Shown here in pieces: positions 25,080 through 33,671 of a stretch of 64,000 bases of DNA (the stretch's first letter is position 1; each line of letters begins with the position of its first letter). The stretch covers positions 2,418,001 through 2,482,000 of the forward strand of contig NZ_JQNR01000005.1 in the NCBI RefSeq assembly GCF_000745345.1. The letters run 5' to 3'. The translations under genes and the position numbers were made by a program. The DNA is from Actinacidiphila yeochonensis CN732. GTDB taxonomy: Bacteria > Actinomycetota > Actinomycetes > Streptomycetales > Streptomycetaceae. A model generated the notes under the pieces. That model was given only the letters and a program-made list of their open reading frames with translations. It was not told where the DNA came from and made no database searches.

Positions 25080-27470
25080 GTGACTGCGACATCCCACCAC
25101 TCGCTCTTCCCCGCGACGCCCGACTCCGCGGACGCGGTGCTCGACGGCCTGGACCCCGAGCAGCGTGCCGTCGCCACGGCGCTGAACGGGCCGGTGTGCG
25201 TGCTGGCCGGCGCCGGCACCGGCAAGACCCGGGCGATCACCCACCGCATCGCCTACGGCGTGCGGGCAGGCATCCTCCAGCCGAGCACCGTGCTCGCGGT
25301 CACGTTCACCGCCCGCGCCGCCGGGGAGATGCGCGGGCGGCTGCGCCAGCTCGGCGCGTCCGGCGTCCAGGCGCGCACCTTCCACGCCGCCGCGCTCCGC
25401 CAGCTCCAGTACTTCTGGCCGCGCGCCATCGGCGGTGAGATGCCCCGGCTGCTGGAGCGCAAGGTGCAGCTGGTCGCCGAGGCGGGCGCGCGCTCGCGCA
25501 TCCGGCTGGACCGCAGCGAGCTGCGGGACGTCACCGGTGAGATCGAGTGGTGCAAGGTCACCCAGACCGTCCCCGAGGAGTACCAGGCCGCCGCCGCGAA
25601 GGCCGGCCGCGACGTCCCCCGCGACCCGGCCGAGGTGAGCCGGATCTACGCCGCCTACGAGCAGCTCAAGCGCGACCGGTCGCTCATCGACTTCGAGGAC
25701 GTGCTGCTGCTGACCGTCGGCGTGCTCCAGGACCGGCCCGACGTCGCGGAGACCGTCCGCTCCCAGTACCAGCACTTCGTCGTCGACGAGTACCAGGACG
25801 TCAGCCCCCTCCAGCAGCGGCTGCTCGACCTGTGGCTCGGCGGCCGGGGCAACCTGTGCGTGGTCGGCGACGCGTCCCAGACGATCTACTCCTTCACCGG
25901 CGCCACCCCCGAGTTCCTGCTCGGCTTCCGCAACCGCTACCCGGACTCCACCGTCGTCAAGCTGGTGCGGGACTACCGCTCCACCCCGCAGGTGGTCGGC
26001 CTCGCCAACGGCCTGCTCAGCCAGGCCCGCGGCCAGGCCGCCGCCCACCGCCTGGAGCTGGTCGCCCAGCGCGAGGCCGGGCCCGAGCCGGTCTACACGG
26101 AGTACGCCGACGAGCCCGCCGAGGCGGAGGGCGCCGCCCGCCGGATCCGGGAGCTGATCGACTCCGGGGTGCGGCCCAGCGAGATCGCCGTCCTCTACCG
26201 GATCAACGCCCAGTCCGAGGTCTACGAGCAGGCCCTGGCCGACGCCGGGGTGCCCTACCAGCTGCGCGGCGCCGAGCGGTTCTTCGAGCGGCCCGAGGTG
26301 CGCGAGGCGGGGATGCTGCTGCGCGGCGCCGCCCGCGGCGCGGCCGATCCGGGCGCCGAGGCGGAGACCGTGCCCGACCAGGTGCGCGCGGTGCTGAGCT
26401 CCCGGGGCTGGGCCTCGGAGCCGCCGACCGGCTCCGGCGCGGTCCGCGACCGCTGGGAGTCGCTGGCCGCGCTGGTCCGGCTGGCCGAGGACTTCGCCGC
26501 GGCCATGCCGGAGGCCCGGCTCGCCGACTTCGTCGCCGAGCTGGACGCGCGGGCCAACGCCCAGCACGCCCCCACCGTCGAGGGCGTCACCCTCGCCTCG
26601 CTGCACGCGGCGAAGGGGCTGGAGTGGGACGCCGTCTTCCTGGTCGGGCTCACCGAGGGCACCCTGCCCATCACCCACGCCAAGACCGACGAGCAGGTCG
26701 AGGAGGAGCGCCGGCTGCTCTACGTCGGGGTGACCCGGGCGCGTGAGTACCTGTCCCTGTCGTGGGCGCTGTCCCGCTCGCCCGGCGGCCGGGGCGGCCG
26801 CCGGCCCTCCCGGTTCCTGGACGGTCTGCGGCCGGGTTCGGCGCCGCGTGGCGCCCGGGGCGGCCGCGGCGGCGGCCAGGGCGGCGTGGAGCGCCCGGGC
26901 GGTCGGACCCGGCGGCGCGGCCCGGTCCAGTGCCGGGTGTGCGGGCGGACGCTTTCCGACGCCGGCGAGATCAAGCTGATGCGGTGCGAGGACTGCCCCT
27001 CCGACCTCGACGAGGGCCTGTACGAACGGCTGCGCGCCTGGCGCGGTGAGCAGGCCCGGGAACTCGGGCAGCCCGCGTACTGCGTCTTCACCGACCGGAC
27101 TCTGCTGGCGATCGCCGAGGTCAGGCCGTCGGACGAGCAGGGGCTCGCGGCCATTCCCGGAGTGGGCGCCCGGAAGCTCGACAAGTTTGGGCCTGATGTT
27201 CTCGCTCTGTGTTCCGATTCGGAATTCGGCATTCCGCGGGAGTTGTCCGGAGGGAGCGGGGACGCGTCGGAGGAGGACCGGGAAGCGGCGGCGTACGGCG
27301 CGGGCCGGGCGGCCGGCGAAGGCCCCGCAGGGAACGGCCGCGAGGGCTCAGGGGCGGAGACGTACGGAGAAGGGGACGGAGAAGCGGACGAGGACGCGTA
27401 CGGAGAAGCGGACGCGGACGTGGAGGGGGAGGCCGGCGAGGAGGTGGGCGGCGCCCCTGAAGAGGGGTGA
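25080..27470 (+). CDS. uvrD2: UvrD2-type SF1 DNA helicase with tetracysteine and HRDC domains
   Basis: 3'-5' ATP-dependent helicase, an actinobacterial relative of RecQ/UvrD. The motor has Walker A GAGTGKTR (44-51), AVTFTARAAGEMR, VVDEYQDVSPLQQ, VVGDASQTIYSFTGA, LVRDYRSTPQ, SLHAAKGLEWD and YVGVTRAREYL. A zinc module of two cysteine pairs (CRVCGRT near 618, CEDC near 637) matches the tetracysteine element of mycobacterial UvrD2. An HRDC domain follows (VFTDRTLLAIAE, IPGVGARKLDKFG). The last 80 residues are a glycine/acid-rich tail. 796 aa; GTG 25080. Divergent from mycoredoxin, and upstream of wblC. Confidence 0.93.
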   Translation: MTATSHHSLFPATPDSADAVLDGLDPEQRAVATALNGPVCVLAGAGTGKTRAITHRIAYGVRAGILQPSTVLAVTFTARAAGEMRGRLRQLGASGVQARTFHAAALRQLQYFWPRAIGGEMPRLLERKVQLVAEAGARSRIRLDRSELRDVTGEIEWCKVTQTVPEEYQAAAAKAGRDVPRDPAEVSRIYAAYEQLKRDRSLIDFEDVLLLTVGVLQDRPDVAETVRSQYQHFVVDEYQDVSPLQQRLLDLWLGGRGNLCVVGDASQTIYSFTGATPEFLLGFRNRYPDSTVVKLVRDYRSTPQVVGLANGLLSQARGQAAAHRLELVAQREAGPEPVYTEYADEPAEAEGAARRIRELIDSGVRPSEIAVLYRINAQSEVYEQALADAGVPYQLRGAERFFERPEVREAGMLLRGAARGAADPGAEAETVPDQVRAVLSSRGWASEPPTGSGAVRDRWESLAALVRLAEDFAAAMPEARLADFVAELDARANAQHAPTVEGVTLASLHAAKGLEWDAVFLVGLTEGTLPITHAKTDEQVEEERRLLYVGVTRAREYLSLSWALSRSPGGRGGRRPSRFLDGLRPGSAPRGARGGRGGGQGGVERPGGRTRRRGPVQCRVCGRTLSDAGEIKLMRCEDCPSDLDEGLYERLRAWRGEQARELGQPAYCVFTDRTLLAIAEVRPSDEQGLAAIPGVGARKLDKFGPDVLALCSDSEFGIPRELSGGSGDASEEDREAAAYGAGRAAGEGPAGNGREGSGAETYGEGDGEADEDAYGEADADVEGEAGEEVGGAPEEG

Positions 27471-27528
27471 TCGCGGTGCTCCGGAGAACTGCCCCGGGAA
27501 GTCGGAGAAAGTTCTTCTGCGGGAGCTG

Positions 27529-27567
27529 AAAAATAGTTTGCGCTCCCCGCGGATGTCCTCATAGCCT
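27529..27567 (+). promoter_or_regulatory. Probable WblC-activated promoter of the wblC operon
   Basis: An AT-rich hexamer AAAAAT (27529-27534) lies three bases upstream of -35 TTGCGC (27538-27543); 18 bases later comes -10 TAGCCT (27562-27567). WhiB7-type regulators act at promoters with an AT-rich block just upstream of -35, so autoregulation is likely. Transcription would begin near 27574, giving a leader of about 575 bases before wblC. Confidence 0.7.
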
Positions 27568-27674
27568 GCGGGAGCGCGGTCGGGAACGGGTCTTCCAAGA
27601 CCAGGTCCCGCTGTGATGTACTAGGCACAGACAGTCCACTGCCCTTACGAGACGCCGAGAGGAGGCGAGTCCAC

Positions 27675-28019
27675 GTGACCACCACGACGATTATCGCGAA
27701 ATTGACCGATCGCCCGGTCATGTCCGCCTGCTCGCTTCTGACGCCGGCCGTCTCCTTCCGGGGTATCGGTCTGTCCTCCTCGGCGTCCGCTCTCCTGCCG
27801 GTCATCCCCGCGCTGGAGCGCATCGAGCGACCGACCGAGGCGTCCGAGGCGGCGGTAGTGGCGGCGGCTCCGGCCTATGCCTTCACCACGGCGGCCGAAG
27901 GCGCCGGCGCCGGTGGCGCGAGTGGAGCCAAGGGCGCCAATGGACACGCACATGGACAGAAGACGCAGCACGGTATGAGGGCCTTCCGCGGGCTCGAACC
28001 CTGGAGTGATCCAGCCTGA
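27675..28019 (+). CDS. Leader ORF upstream of wblC
   Basis: 114 codons, GTG start with a strong GAGGAGGCG site, inside the long wblC leader. It encodes MTTTTIIAKLTDRPVMSAC, a hydrophobic stretch (LLTPAVSFRGIGLSSSASALLPVIPALERI) and a glycine/alanine tail with GAKGANGHAHGQK. No recognised domain. Its stop lies 22 bases before the attenuator hairpin. In whiB7-type genes translation of leader ORFs reports ribosome inhibition and sets read-through, so this ORF is more likely a sensor of translation than an enzyme. Whether the peptide itself matters is unknown. Confidence 0.7.
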   Translation: MTTTTIIAKLTDRPVMSACSLLTPAVSFRGIGLSSSASALLPVIPALERIERPTEASEAAVVAAAPAYAFTTAAEGAGAGGASGAKGANGHAHGQKTQHGMRAFRGLEPWSDPA

Positions 28020-28041
28020 CAACGCATCAGGTCGGCACCTC

Positions 28042-28086
28042 AGGGCCGCGGATTCCCACACCGGGAACCGCGGCCCTTCTGTTTCT
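28042..28086 (+). terminator. Intrinsic terminator / attenuator in the wblC leader
   Basis: Arms 28042-28057 and 28063-28077 pair over 15 bp with one bulged A and a five-base loop, followed by TTCTGTTTCT. It lies between the leader ORF and wblC, the position of a transcription attenuator. A segment in the leader ORF end (AGGGCC at 27978-27983) can pair with GGCCCT in the right arm (28072-28077), a possible antiterminator. Confidence 0.75.
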
Positions 28087-28148
28087 CCAGCAGACACCAG
28101 TCGAATCCCCCGGCCCACCGGCCGGACCGGCAGACGAGGAAACAACAC

Positions 28149-28544
28149 GTGCACACCGCACCGCACGAGACGTCTGGACAGATGCCCGACCTGAAGCAGT
28201 CGCACGGCCCCAGCGCCGCGACCCCTGTGGACCACCCTCCCGCACAGCCTCCGGAGAACACCTTGCTGCCCCTCACCGAGCTCGACGACGAGATCGAGCG
28301 CCTCGGCGTCCCCGTCCCCTGTCGCACCTACGACCCCGAGGTCTTCTTCGCGGAGTCCCCGGCGGACGTCGAGTACGCCAAGTCCCTGTGCCAGACCTGT
28401 CCGGTGCGTGAGGCCTGCCTCGCCGGCGCCAAGGACCGCCGCGAGCCCTGGGGCGTCTGGGGCGGGGAGCTCTTCATCCAGGGTGTCGTCGTGGCCCGCA
28501 AGCGGCCCCGCGGCCGCCCGCGCAAGAACGCCGTCGCCGTATGA
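28149..28544 (+). CDS. wblC: WblC (WhiB7-type) antibiotic-responsive transcription activator
   Basis: Iron-sulfur WhiB-family protein that partners the housekeeping sigma factor and turns on intrinsic resistance to translation inhibitors. 131 aa. The four cluster cysteines are in VPCRTYD, SLCQTCPVRE (CxxC) and EACLAG. The glycine turn EPWGVWGGE follows. The C-terminal AT-hook RPRGRPRKN is the mark that separates WhiB7/WblC from other Wbl proteins. GTG 28149 with GAGGAAAC upstream; the stop overlaps the next ATG. Expression is probably governed by the AT-rich promoter at 27529 and the leader attenuator. Confidence 0.95.
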   Translation: MHTAPHETSGQMPDLKQSHGPSAATPVDHPPAQPPENTLLPLTELDDEIERLGVPVPCRTYDPEVFFAESPADVEYAKSLCQTCPVREACLAGAKDRREPWGVWGGELFIQGVVVARKRPRGRPRKNAVAV

Positions 28545-28879
28545 ACACCGCCAAGCGCCGCGCCGTCCCCGGCACCATCGACCGTCCGCTCACCCGCGAC
28601 CCGAAGCATCACGACTCCGAGAATCAGGCTCCGATGACGACCTCACTCACCGATCTCCCCGCCCGTACGCCCGGCGCGATGGCGTCGACGCAGAACAGGA
28701 ACCTCGAAATGCAACTCATGCCAGAAGCCCTGGCACGTGCCCATATGCAACAGCGGCTGCACGAGGCCGACGAGGCGCGCAGGTCGCAACGCCTGCTGGC
28801 CGCCCGTCGGCTCCAGCGCAAGGCCGAGCGCGCCTCCCTGCGCGCCCGCCGTGCGCTGGCCATGGCCGTGATGCAGTAA
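28541..28879 (+). CDS. Small basic helical protein coupled to wblC
   Basis: 112 aa, function unknown. The ATG overlaps the wblC stop (ATGA), so translation is coupled. The N-terminal third is polar; a second ATG at codon 32 (MTTSLTDLPARTPGAMAS) is a possible start. The C-terminal half is a long basic, probably coiled helix: ARAHMQQRLHEADEARRSQ followed by LLAARRLQRKAERASLRARR. This suggests nucleic-acid or ribosome binding, but no family is recognised. Being co-transcribed with an antibiotic-response regulator makes a role in translation stress worth testing. Confidence 0.8.
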   Translation: MNTAKRRAVPGTIDRPLTRDPKHHDSENQAPMTTSLTDLPARTPGAMASTQNRNLEMQLMPEALARAHMQQRLHEADEARRSQRLLAARRLQRKAERASLRARRALAMAVMQ

Positions 28880-28914
28880 GGGCCCCGAACGGAACGGCAC
28901 GAGGTACGAACAGA

Positions 28915-28944
28915 GCGCCCGCCCGGCTCGCGCCGGCCGGGCGC
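28915..28944 (+). terminator. GC-rich hairpin after the wblC operon
   Basis: Arms of GCGCCC/GGGCGC and CCGGC/GCCGG around a TCGC loop, with small internal mismatches, 36 bases after the stop codon. Confidence 0.55.
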
Positions 28945-29291
28945 CGCACCCCGCTGTGCCGCCGATCCACCCGAGTGCGTCCGGTGCGAGGCGCGACCGG
29001 TGCCTCGCGACGGACGACGACGGTCGCCGCTCGTGCCTCTCCCGGCAGGGGGCGCCCCGCTCGCCGCCCTGGCACGGGCCCTCGCGGTGTCGGCCGAAAG
29101 AGCCGCGCAGGCCCACTGCGAGGCTTTCCGGCCGCCTTGCGACGACCCGCGCCGGCGCACCTCGCTACCGGGCAGACCTCGCCGGTCGCGGCACCAGCCG
29201 GTCGGACGCCCGTTCTGCTCTGAACTCCGAGCCGCATGGCCGGCGCGGCGCCGGTCACCGGCCGCAGGGCGCCCCACCAGCACTCCTGCCG
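28945..29291. other. Gene-free region between wblC operon and small zinc-ribbon gene
   Basis: Open frames on both strands here lack codon bias and recognisable motifs. Nothing else is evident until the large hairpin at 29292. Confidence 0.45.
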
Positions 29292-29345
29292 GCTGACGCA
29301 CCGCGGGACCACCCCCTGTCCGGGGTGGTCCCGCGGTGCGTCAGC
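29292..29345. terminator. Perfect 24-bp-arm hairpin
   Basis: Arms 29292-29315 and 29322-29345 pair without a mismatch around the loop CTGTCC. It is one of the strongest inverted repeats in the window and lies just before a plus-strand gene. Confidence 0.75.
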
Positions 29346-29382
29346 GCGACAAAACCGGCAGCTGCGGAGGTATCGTCGGCCC

Positions 29383-29580
29383 GTGGACCAGCACCCCTCA
29401 CAACCAGCCGGCAAGCCCGCCGCCGGCACCACCTGCGCCCGCTGCGGCACCACCGCCGAGGGCCTGCCGTTGACGTGGACCTGTTCCGTCGAGAACGGCC
29501 GCCGCGTCTACTTCTGCGACACCTGCGCGCGCCAGCACCTGCGCAGCATCGAAGGCCGCCTCGACTCCGCCTGGTGGTAG
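29383..29580 (+). CDS. Small zinc-ribbon protein, function unknown
   Basis: 65 aa. A CARCG pair (about 20-23) and CDTCAR (about 46-49) make a two-CxxC zinc ribbon framing TWTCSVENGRRVYF. The C-terminus RSIEGRLDSAWW ends in two tryptophans. GTG 29383 was chosen as it leaves only the compact domain; TGCGGAGG lies about 13 bases upstream, a rather distant site. No partner gene in the same direction. Such ribbons often bind RNA or proteins, but no function is assigned. Confidence 0.8.
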   Translation: MDQHPSQPAGKPAAGTTCARCGTTAEGLPLTWTCSVENGRRVYFCDTCARQHLRSIEGRLDSAWW

Positions 29581-29686
29581 CGCGGCCCGGTGGTGGCGGG
29601 CCCGAGACGCCCACCGGGAGACGGCGGGGCCGCCGTGCCCCGCCTCCTTCCGCCCGGCTTCCCTCCGCCCGGCGCCCGGGAGCCCG

Positions 29687-31036
29687 TCACTCCGAGGCGG
29701 CTCCGCCGTCCGGGTCGAAGCCCGGCAGCCACTGGAGCAGCTCGTCACGCAGCCGCACCGTGGCCCCGAGCTGGCACAGCACCCCGACCGTGCTCAGCGT
29801 CACCCGGTGGATCAGCAGGTACGACGGCGGCAGGTTGAGCTGCTTGCCCAACTGGTGCGCGGGTGACCTCGGGTCGGCGATACGCGCCGCCTGCGTCCGC
29901 ATCCACGCCCGGTCGAAGGCGAACTCCTCCCGGCCCGCCGGCTCGATGATCGGCCGCAGGTAGTCCAGCACCGCGTCCGCGTCCAGCCGGATCGTCGGCT
30001 TGACGAAGCCCTCCTCCCGCAGCAGCCGGTAGACCTCCTCGGCGTCCCCGGCCAGAGCGAGCCGCAGCGCGACCCCGATCGGCAGGGGCAGCCCTTCCGG
30101 CAGCCGGTCCACCGTCCCGAAGTCCAGCACCCCCAGCCGCCACCCCGACGGCGGCCCGTCGTCGGTGAGCAGCCGGAAGTTGCCCGGGTGCGGGTCGGCG
30201 TGGAGCAGGCCGGTACGGGCCGGCCCCGCGAAGAGGAAGTGCGCCAGCAACTGCCCGGCGCGGTCCCGCATCTCGCGGCTCCCGGCGGAGATCACCTCCG
30301 ACAGCGGCACCCCGTCCAGCCACTCCGTGACCAGCACCTGGTCGGCCTGGTGGACCACGTCGGGCACCTCGACCTCCGGGTCCCCGGCGAACTCCTCGGC
30401 GTGGGAGTGCTGCGCCTGCGCCTCCAGCTCGTAGTCCAGCTCCTCCTCCACCCGCGCCCGCAGCTCCGCGAGCAGCGGCTTGACGTCCATGCCCGGCACC
30501 AGAGGGCCGAACAGCCTGGCCACCCGGCCCAGTTGGGACAGATCCGAGAGCAGGGCGTCCCCGGCCCCCGGGTACTGGACCTTCACCGCGACCCGCCGGC
30601 CGTCGTGCCAGACCCCGCGGTGCACCTGGCCGATGGACGCGGCGGCAGCCGGGGTGTCCTCGAACTCCGCGAACAGCGACCGCCAGTCCTTGCCCAGCCG
30701 CTCGGACAGCACCCGGTGCACCGTGCGGGCCGGCATCGGCGGCGCCGCCTCTTGGAGCTTGGTGAGCGCGGCGCGGTAGGGACTCGCCACGTCCTCCGGG
30801 AGAGCCGACTCGAACACCGACAGGGCCTGCCCGAACTTCATCGCGCCGCCCTTGAGCTCCCCGAGCACCTTGAAGAGCTGCTCGGCGGTCCGTTCCTGAA
30901 GCTCGACGGCCACCTCGTCGGCGGGTCGGCCGCCCAGCCGCTTGCCCAGGCCCAGGGTGGCCCGCCCGGCGAAGCCGAGGGGGAGTGCCGCCAGCTTTGC
31001 GGTGCGGGTCACCGCCTTGCGTGGAAGATCGGACAT
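29687..31036 (-). CDS. ABC1/UbiB-family atypical protein kinase-like ATPase
   Basis: 449 aa. UbiB-like folds act in isoprenoid-lipid metabolism; here the partner lipid is unknown. The N-terminal family extension is the K-x-G-Q block (KFGQALSVFES), followed by AAASIGQVHRG (alanine-rich nucleotide loop), AVKVQYPG (catalytic lysine), EELDYELEAQ, LLHADPHPGNFRL (HxDxHxxN catalytic loop) and VLDFGTVDRL (DFG-type metal site). No membrane helix is obvious. The ATG at 31036 has GAGGGGGC upstream. The ThiF-like gene ends 22 bases upstream on the same strand, so they probably form one operon. Mycobacteria have an ABC1 gene next to whiB7. Confidence 0.9.
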   Translation of the reverse strand: MSDLPRKAVTRTAKLAALPLGFAGRATLGLGKRLGGRPADEVAVELQERTAEQLFKVLGELKGGAMKFGQALSVFESALPEDVASPYRAALTKLQEAAPPMPARTVHRVLSERLGKDWRSLFAEFEDTPAAAASIGQVHRGVWHDGRRVAVKVQYPGAGDALLSDLSQLGRVARLFGPLVPGMDVKPLLAELRARVEEELDYELEAQAQHSHAEEFAGDPEVEVPDVVHQADQVLVTEWLDGVPLSEVISAGSREMRDRAGQLLAHFLFAGPARTGLLHADPHPGNFRLLTDDGPPSGWRLGVLDFGTVDRLPEGLPLPIGVALRLALAGDAEEVYRLLREEGFVKPTIRLDADAVLDYLRPIIEPAGREEFAFDRAWMRTQAARIADPRSPAHQLGKQLNLPPSYLLIHRVTLSTVGVLCQLGATVRLRDELLQWLPGFDPDGGAASE

Positions 31037-31058
31037 GCGCCCCCTCATTTCCCGTCGG

Positions 31059-32382
31059 TCACATGGCCATTGTGCCTCCCCGGGACTGCGCGTCACCGGT
31101 CACGCCGCCCGTCTCGACCGGTCCATTGCCCCAGGAGGCGGTGTCCGGCAGAGGGAACCCCGTCCAGGGAACCCGCGCGGTGCGGCTCACCGCCCCCGCG
31201 CCTTGCGCGGCCGAACCGCCGGCCGGAGGCGCCGACGCCGCCCCGCAGCCGCACCGCGGATCGGCCGGTACGGCCCGCACCCGGGTGGACAGCCGGGCCA
31301 GCGACAGCTCCACCCGGGCGCCCGCGCTGGGCGGCACCCGGCCGTCGAGCCGGGCCAGCACATGGGCCGCCGCCAAGCCCGCGGCGGCCGTGGCCAGCGC
31401 GACGTCGCAGGCCGCGACCTCAGGCCGCCGACCGGAGCGCAGCTGCGCCAGCAGCCTCGGCCAGGCCGGGTCGCGCGCTGCCAGCGACAGGGCCAGGCAC
31501 TCACCGCACGCCGTCCGTCCCGGCACCACCAGCGGACCCACCACCGCGACGCCCTCCAGCACCCCGGCGTACAGATGGGGCACCCCGGAGCCCACCAGCC
31601 GCCGCGACTCCATCACATCGGGTGACCACGCGAGCAGCCCGTCCCGGGGAGCGACCACCGTGAGCACCTCACCCTCCCCGGGCCCATCGCCGGGCCGGGC
31701 CCACCCGGGACCGCAGGCCGCCCCGCTCCCGCGGCCCGCGCGGCCCCGTGCCCGGCACGCGCGCCACCGCCCGCGCGGCCCGGTGCCCGCCACCGCCCGC
31801 GCGCCGGACCAGGCCGCGGCCGGCCGCGTCCCGGCGCTCGCCGACCTGCTCGGCCGGGAAGCCCGCCGGCGCCGTGTCCCACGGCGCCACCCGCCCCGCG
31901 TCGACCACGTCGACCGCTCCCACCCCCGCGGCGGCCAGCACCGACGCCACCCCGGCGCCCACCCGGCCGGCGCCCAGCACCCGCACCCGCGCGGCGCCGC
32001 GGTGCCGCATCCTGGCCGCCGCGGCACCCGGAGCCGGGTGCACCACCGACAGCGCGGCGAGGTCCGGCCGCAACCGCTCCAGCTCCGGAGGGCACTGCCC
32101 CGGTGCCGCGGCCAGGGGGCCGTACGCCGCCGCGTCGTCCAGCACCCCGCCCTCGGCGAGTCCGGCCAGCAGCCGTCTGACCCGGTCCGCGTCCAGCCCC
32201 AGCGCGGCCGCCTCCCGCACCAGTTCCTCCTGCGGGCGTGAGCCGTCCAGCAGGTCCAGGAACGCCGCCTCCGCGCCGTCCACCGGCTCCAGCACCACGG
32301 CCCGCTCCGGGTCCACCCCGAACTGGACGCACTCCCGGCCGCGCCAACTCCGCCGCAGGCCCGTCTTCAGCATCGGCCGCAT
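31059..32382 (-). CDS. ThiF/E1-like protein (cyclodehydratase-like), frame broken in its middle
   Basis: Resembles ThiF-family adenylyltransferases and TOMM cyclodehydratase leader-binding proteins. The N-terminal part (LKTGLRRSWRGRECVQFGV, then AFLDLLDGSRPQEELVREAA) is a winged-helix-like RRE region. Next comes the nucleotide motif VLGAGRVGAGVASVLAAAGV and ERRDAAGRGLVRRAG. The C-terminal part, LTVVAPRDGLLAW, GVPHLYAGVLEGVAVVGPL, TACGECLALS and CGCGAASAP, lies in a frame one base away. The switch is between about 31,690 and 31,830, a linker rich in GC runs. ATG 32382 has GGAGG eight bases upstream. Without the break it would be about 440 aa. No precursor peptide or partner is obvious. Confidence 0.75.
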
Positions 32383-32664
32383 GGCCCCGCCCTCCTTTCC
32401 GCCGTGGTCCAGTCCAGCCCACAGGCGCTCGCCTCGGCCTCCACCTCGCCGCCGCGCTCTCCCGCGCGGGCATACCGAAGGTGACGGCCAACTGCTCTCC
32501 GTGACCGGCCTCGCCAGTCTGACGGGTTTCGCGCGCGGACCGTCCGGAGTTATCCACAGCCCGTGAGGAATAGTCGTTCCATATGAGTGCGAAGGGCGCG
32601 GATTCCCGGACCAGCTGTTCCGGAGTCGGGACTTCTCCGGTCCGCAGGAGGTAACGTCGAGCCC

Positions 32665-33306
32665 GTGCCCGCCGAACCCGCCCATGGCCTTGTCGACCAG
32701 ACAGCGCAGTCGTCGCAGGCCGCCGCCGGTCCCGGGAAAGCCGCCGCGGACGCAGTCGGTGCCGGGTCCGGCTCCGGGGTGAAGAGCGGAGCCGTCGAGG
32801 TGCGCCGCAGCGCGCGCCGCCGCCGTACGGTGTCCGCCTACCGCGAGGGCGACCGCACGATCGTGCTGCTGCCGGCCCGTATGTCGGCGGCCGAGGAGCA
32901 GCGGTGGATCGCGGTGATGCTGGAGAAGCTGGCCGCGCAGGAGAGCCGCCGGATGCCCGGCGACGACGAGCTCGCCGCACGGGCCGCCCGGCTGTCAGAG
33001 CAGTACCTCCAGGGCCGCGCGGCGCCGGACACCGTGCGCTGGGTCACCAACCAGAACTCCCGCTGGGGCTCGTGCACCCCCGCCGAGGGCAGCATCCGGC
33101 TCTCGCACCGCCTCCAGGGCATGCCCGAGTACGTCATCGACTACGTCCTCCTGCACGAACTCGCCCACCTGCTCGTACCCGGCCACGGCCCCCGCTTCTG
33201 GCACCTGCTGGACAGCTACCCGCGCACCGAGCGCGCCCGGGGCTTCCTTGAGGGCGTCGCCACCGCCGAACGACTGCCCCACCTCCCGGCACAGCCCGGC
33301 GAGTGA
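32665..33306 (+). CDS. YgjP-like (DUF45/M48) zinc metallopeptidase
   Basis: 213 aa, cytosolic. The zinc motif is HELAHLLVPGH (HExxH at about 165-169) with the third ligand in GHGPRFWHLL. Upstream are the family landmarks RRTVSAYREGD, LPARMSAAEEQRW, SRWGSCTPAEGSIRLS and YVIDYVLLHE. The first 45 residues are low-complexity. GTG 32665 was chosen; AGGAGG is 13 bases upstream, rather far, so the start could be slightly different. Divergent from the ThiF-like gene. Physiological substrate unknown. Confidence 0.88.
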   Translation: MPAEPAHGLVDQTAQSSQAAAGPGKAAADAVGAGSGSGVKSGAVEVRRSARRRRTVSAYREGDRTIVLLPARMSAAEEQRWIAVMLEKLAAQESRRMPGDDELAARAARLSEQYLQGRAAPDTVRWVTNQNSRWGSCTPAEGSIRLSHRLQGMPEYVIDYVLLHELAHLLVPGHGPRFWHLLDSYPRTERARGFLEGVATAERLPHLPAQPGE

Positions 33307-33671
33307 CCTCCGCGGGGACGCCGTCCGCCGCGCGGGGCCCGAAGGGCGGTCCGGCGCCTGAGCCGTCCGGGCGCCTTCCGTGCGAGTGACGGCGGCCCCG
33401 GCGCCCGGCCCGCCCGCGGCAGCCCGGCCGCGGCACGGGTGCACCGGCTGACGTGCCGCCACGCCTGGCACAGCACCGGCCGCGGCCGGGGCGCATTGCT
33501 ACACAGCCGGGACGAACCGGAGATAGCCGCAGGCCCGGCGAGCGGTTAGCCTGACGCAACGCAAGCAGACGAAGCAGCAGGATGAAGCCAGGGCGGCGCG
33601 GCAGTCCGTGCGGCCAGGAGACAGCTCGGCATGCCGGCGCGGCGGCGGGCGGGACGGGGGACGGTCGCACC
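33307..33671. other. Intergenic region upstream of the TerD-AIM24 operon
   Basis: No gene. TAGCCT at 33546-33551 (in GGTTAGCCTGACG) is a good -10 candidate, placing a transcript start near 33558, but no matching -35 is visible. Short repeats of CCGGCCGCGG are present. The ATG follows at 33672. Confidence 0.45.

Noticed and set aside
27221..27246. GGAAT followed by GTT inside uvrD2
   Set aside because: Spacing is 16 bases and it lies within coding sequence.
29000..29296. A 98-codon plus-strand frame after the wblC operon
   Set aside because: Arginine/proline-rich, no ribosome-binding site, no codon bias; looks like a chance open frame.
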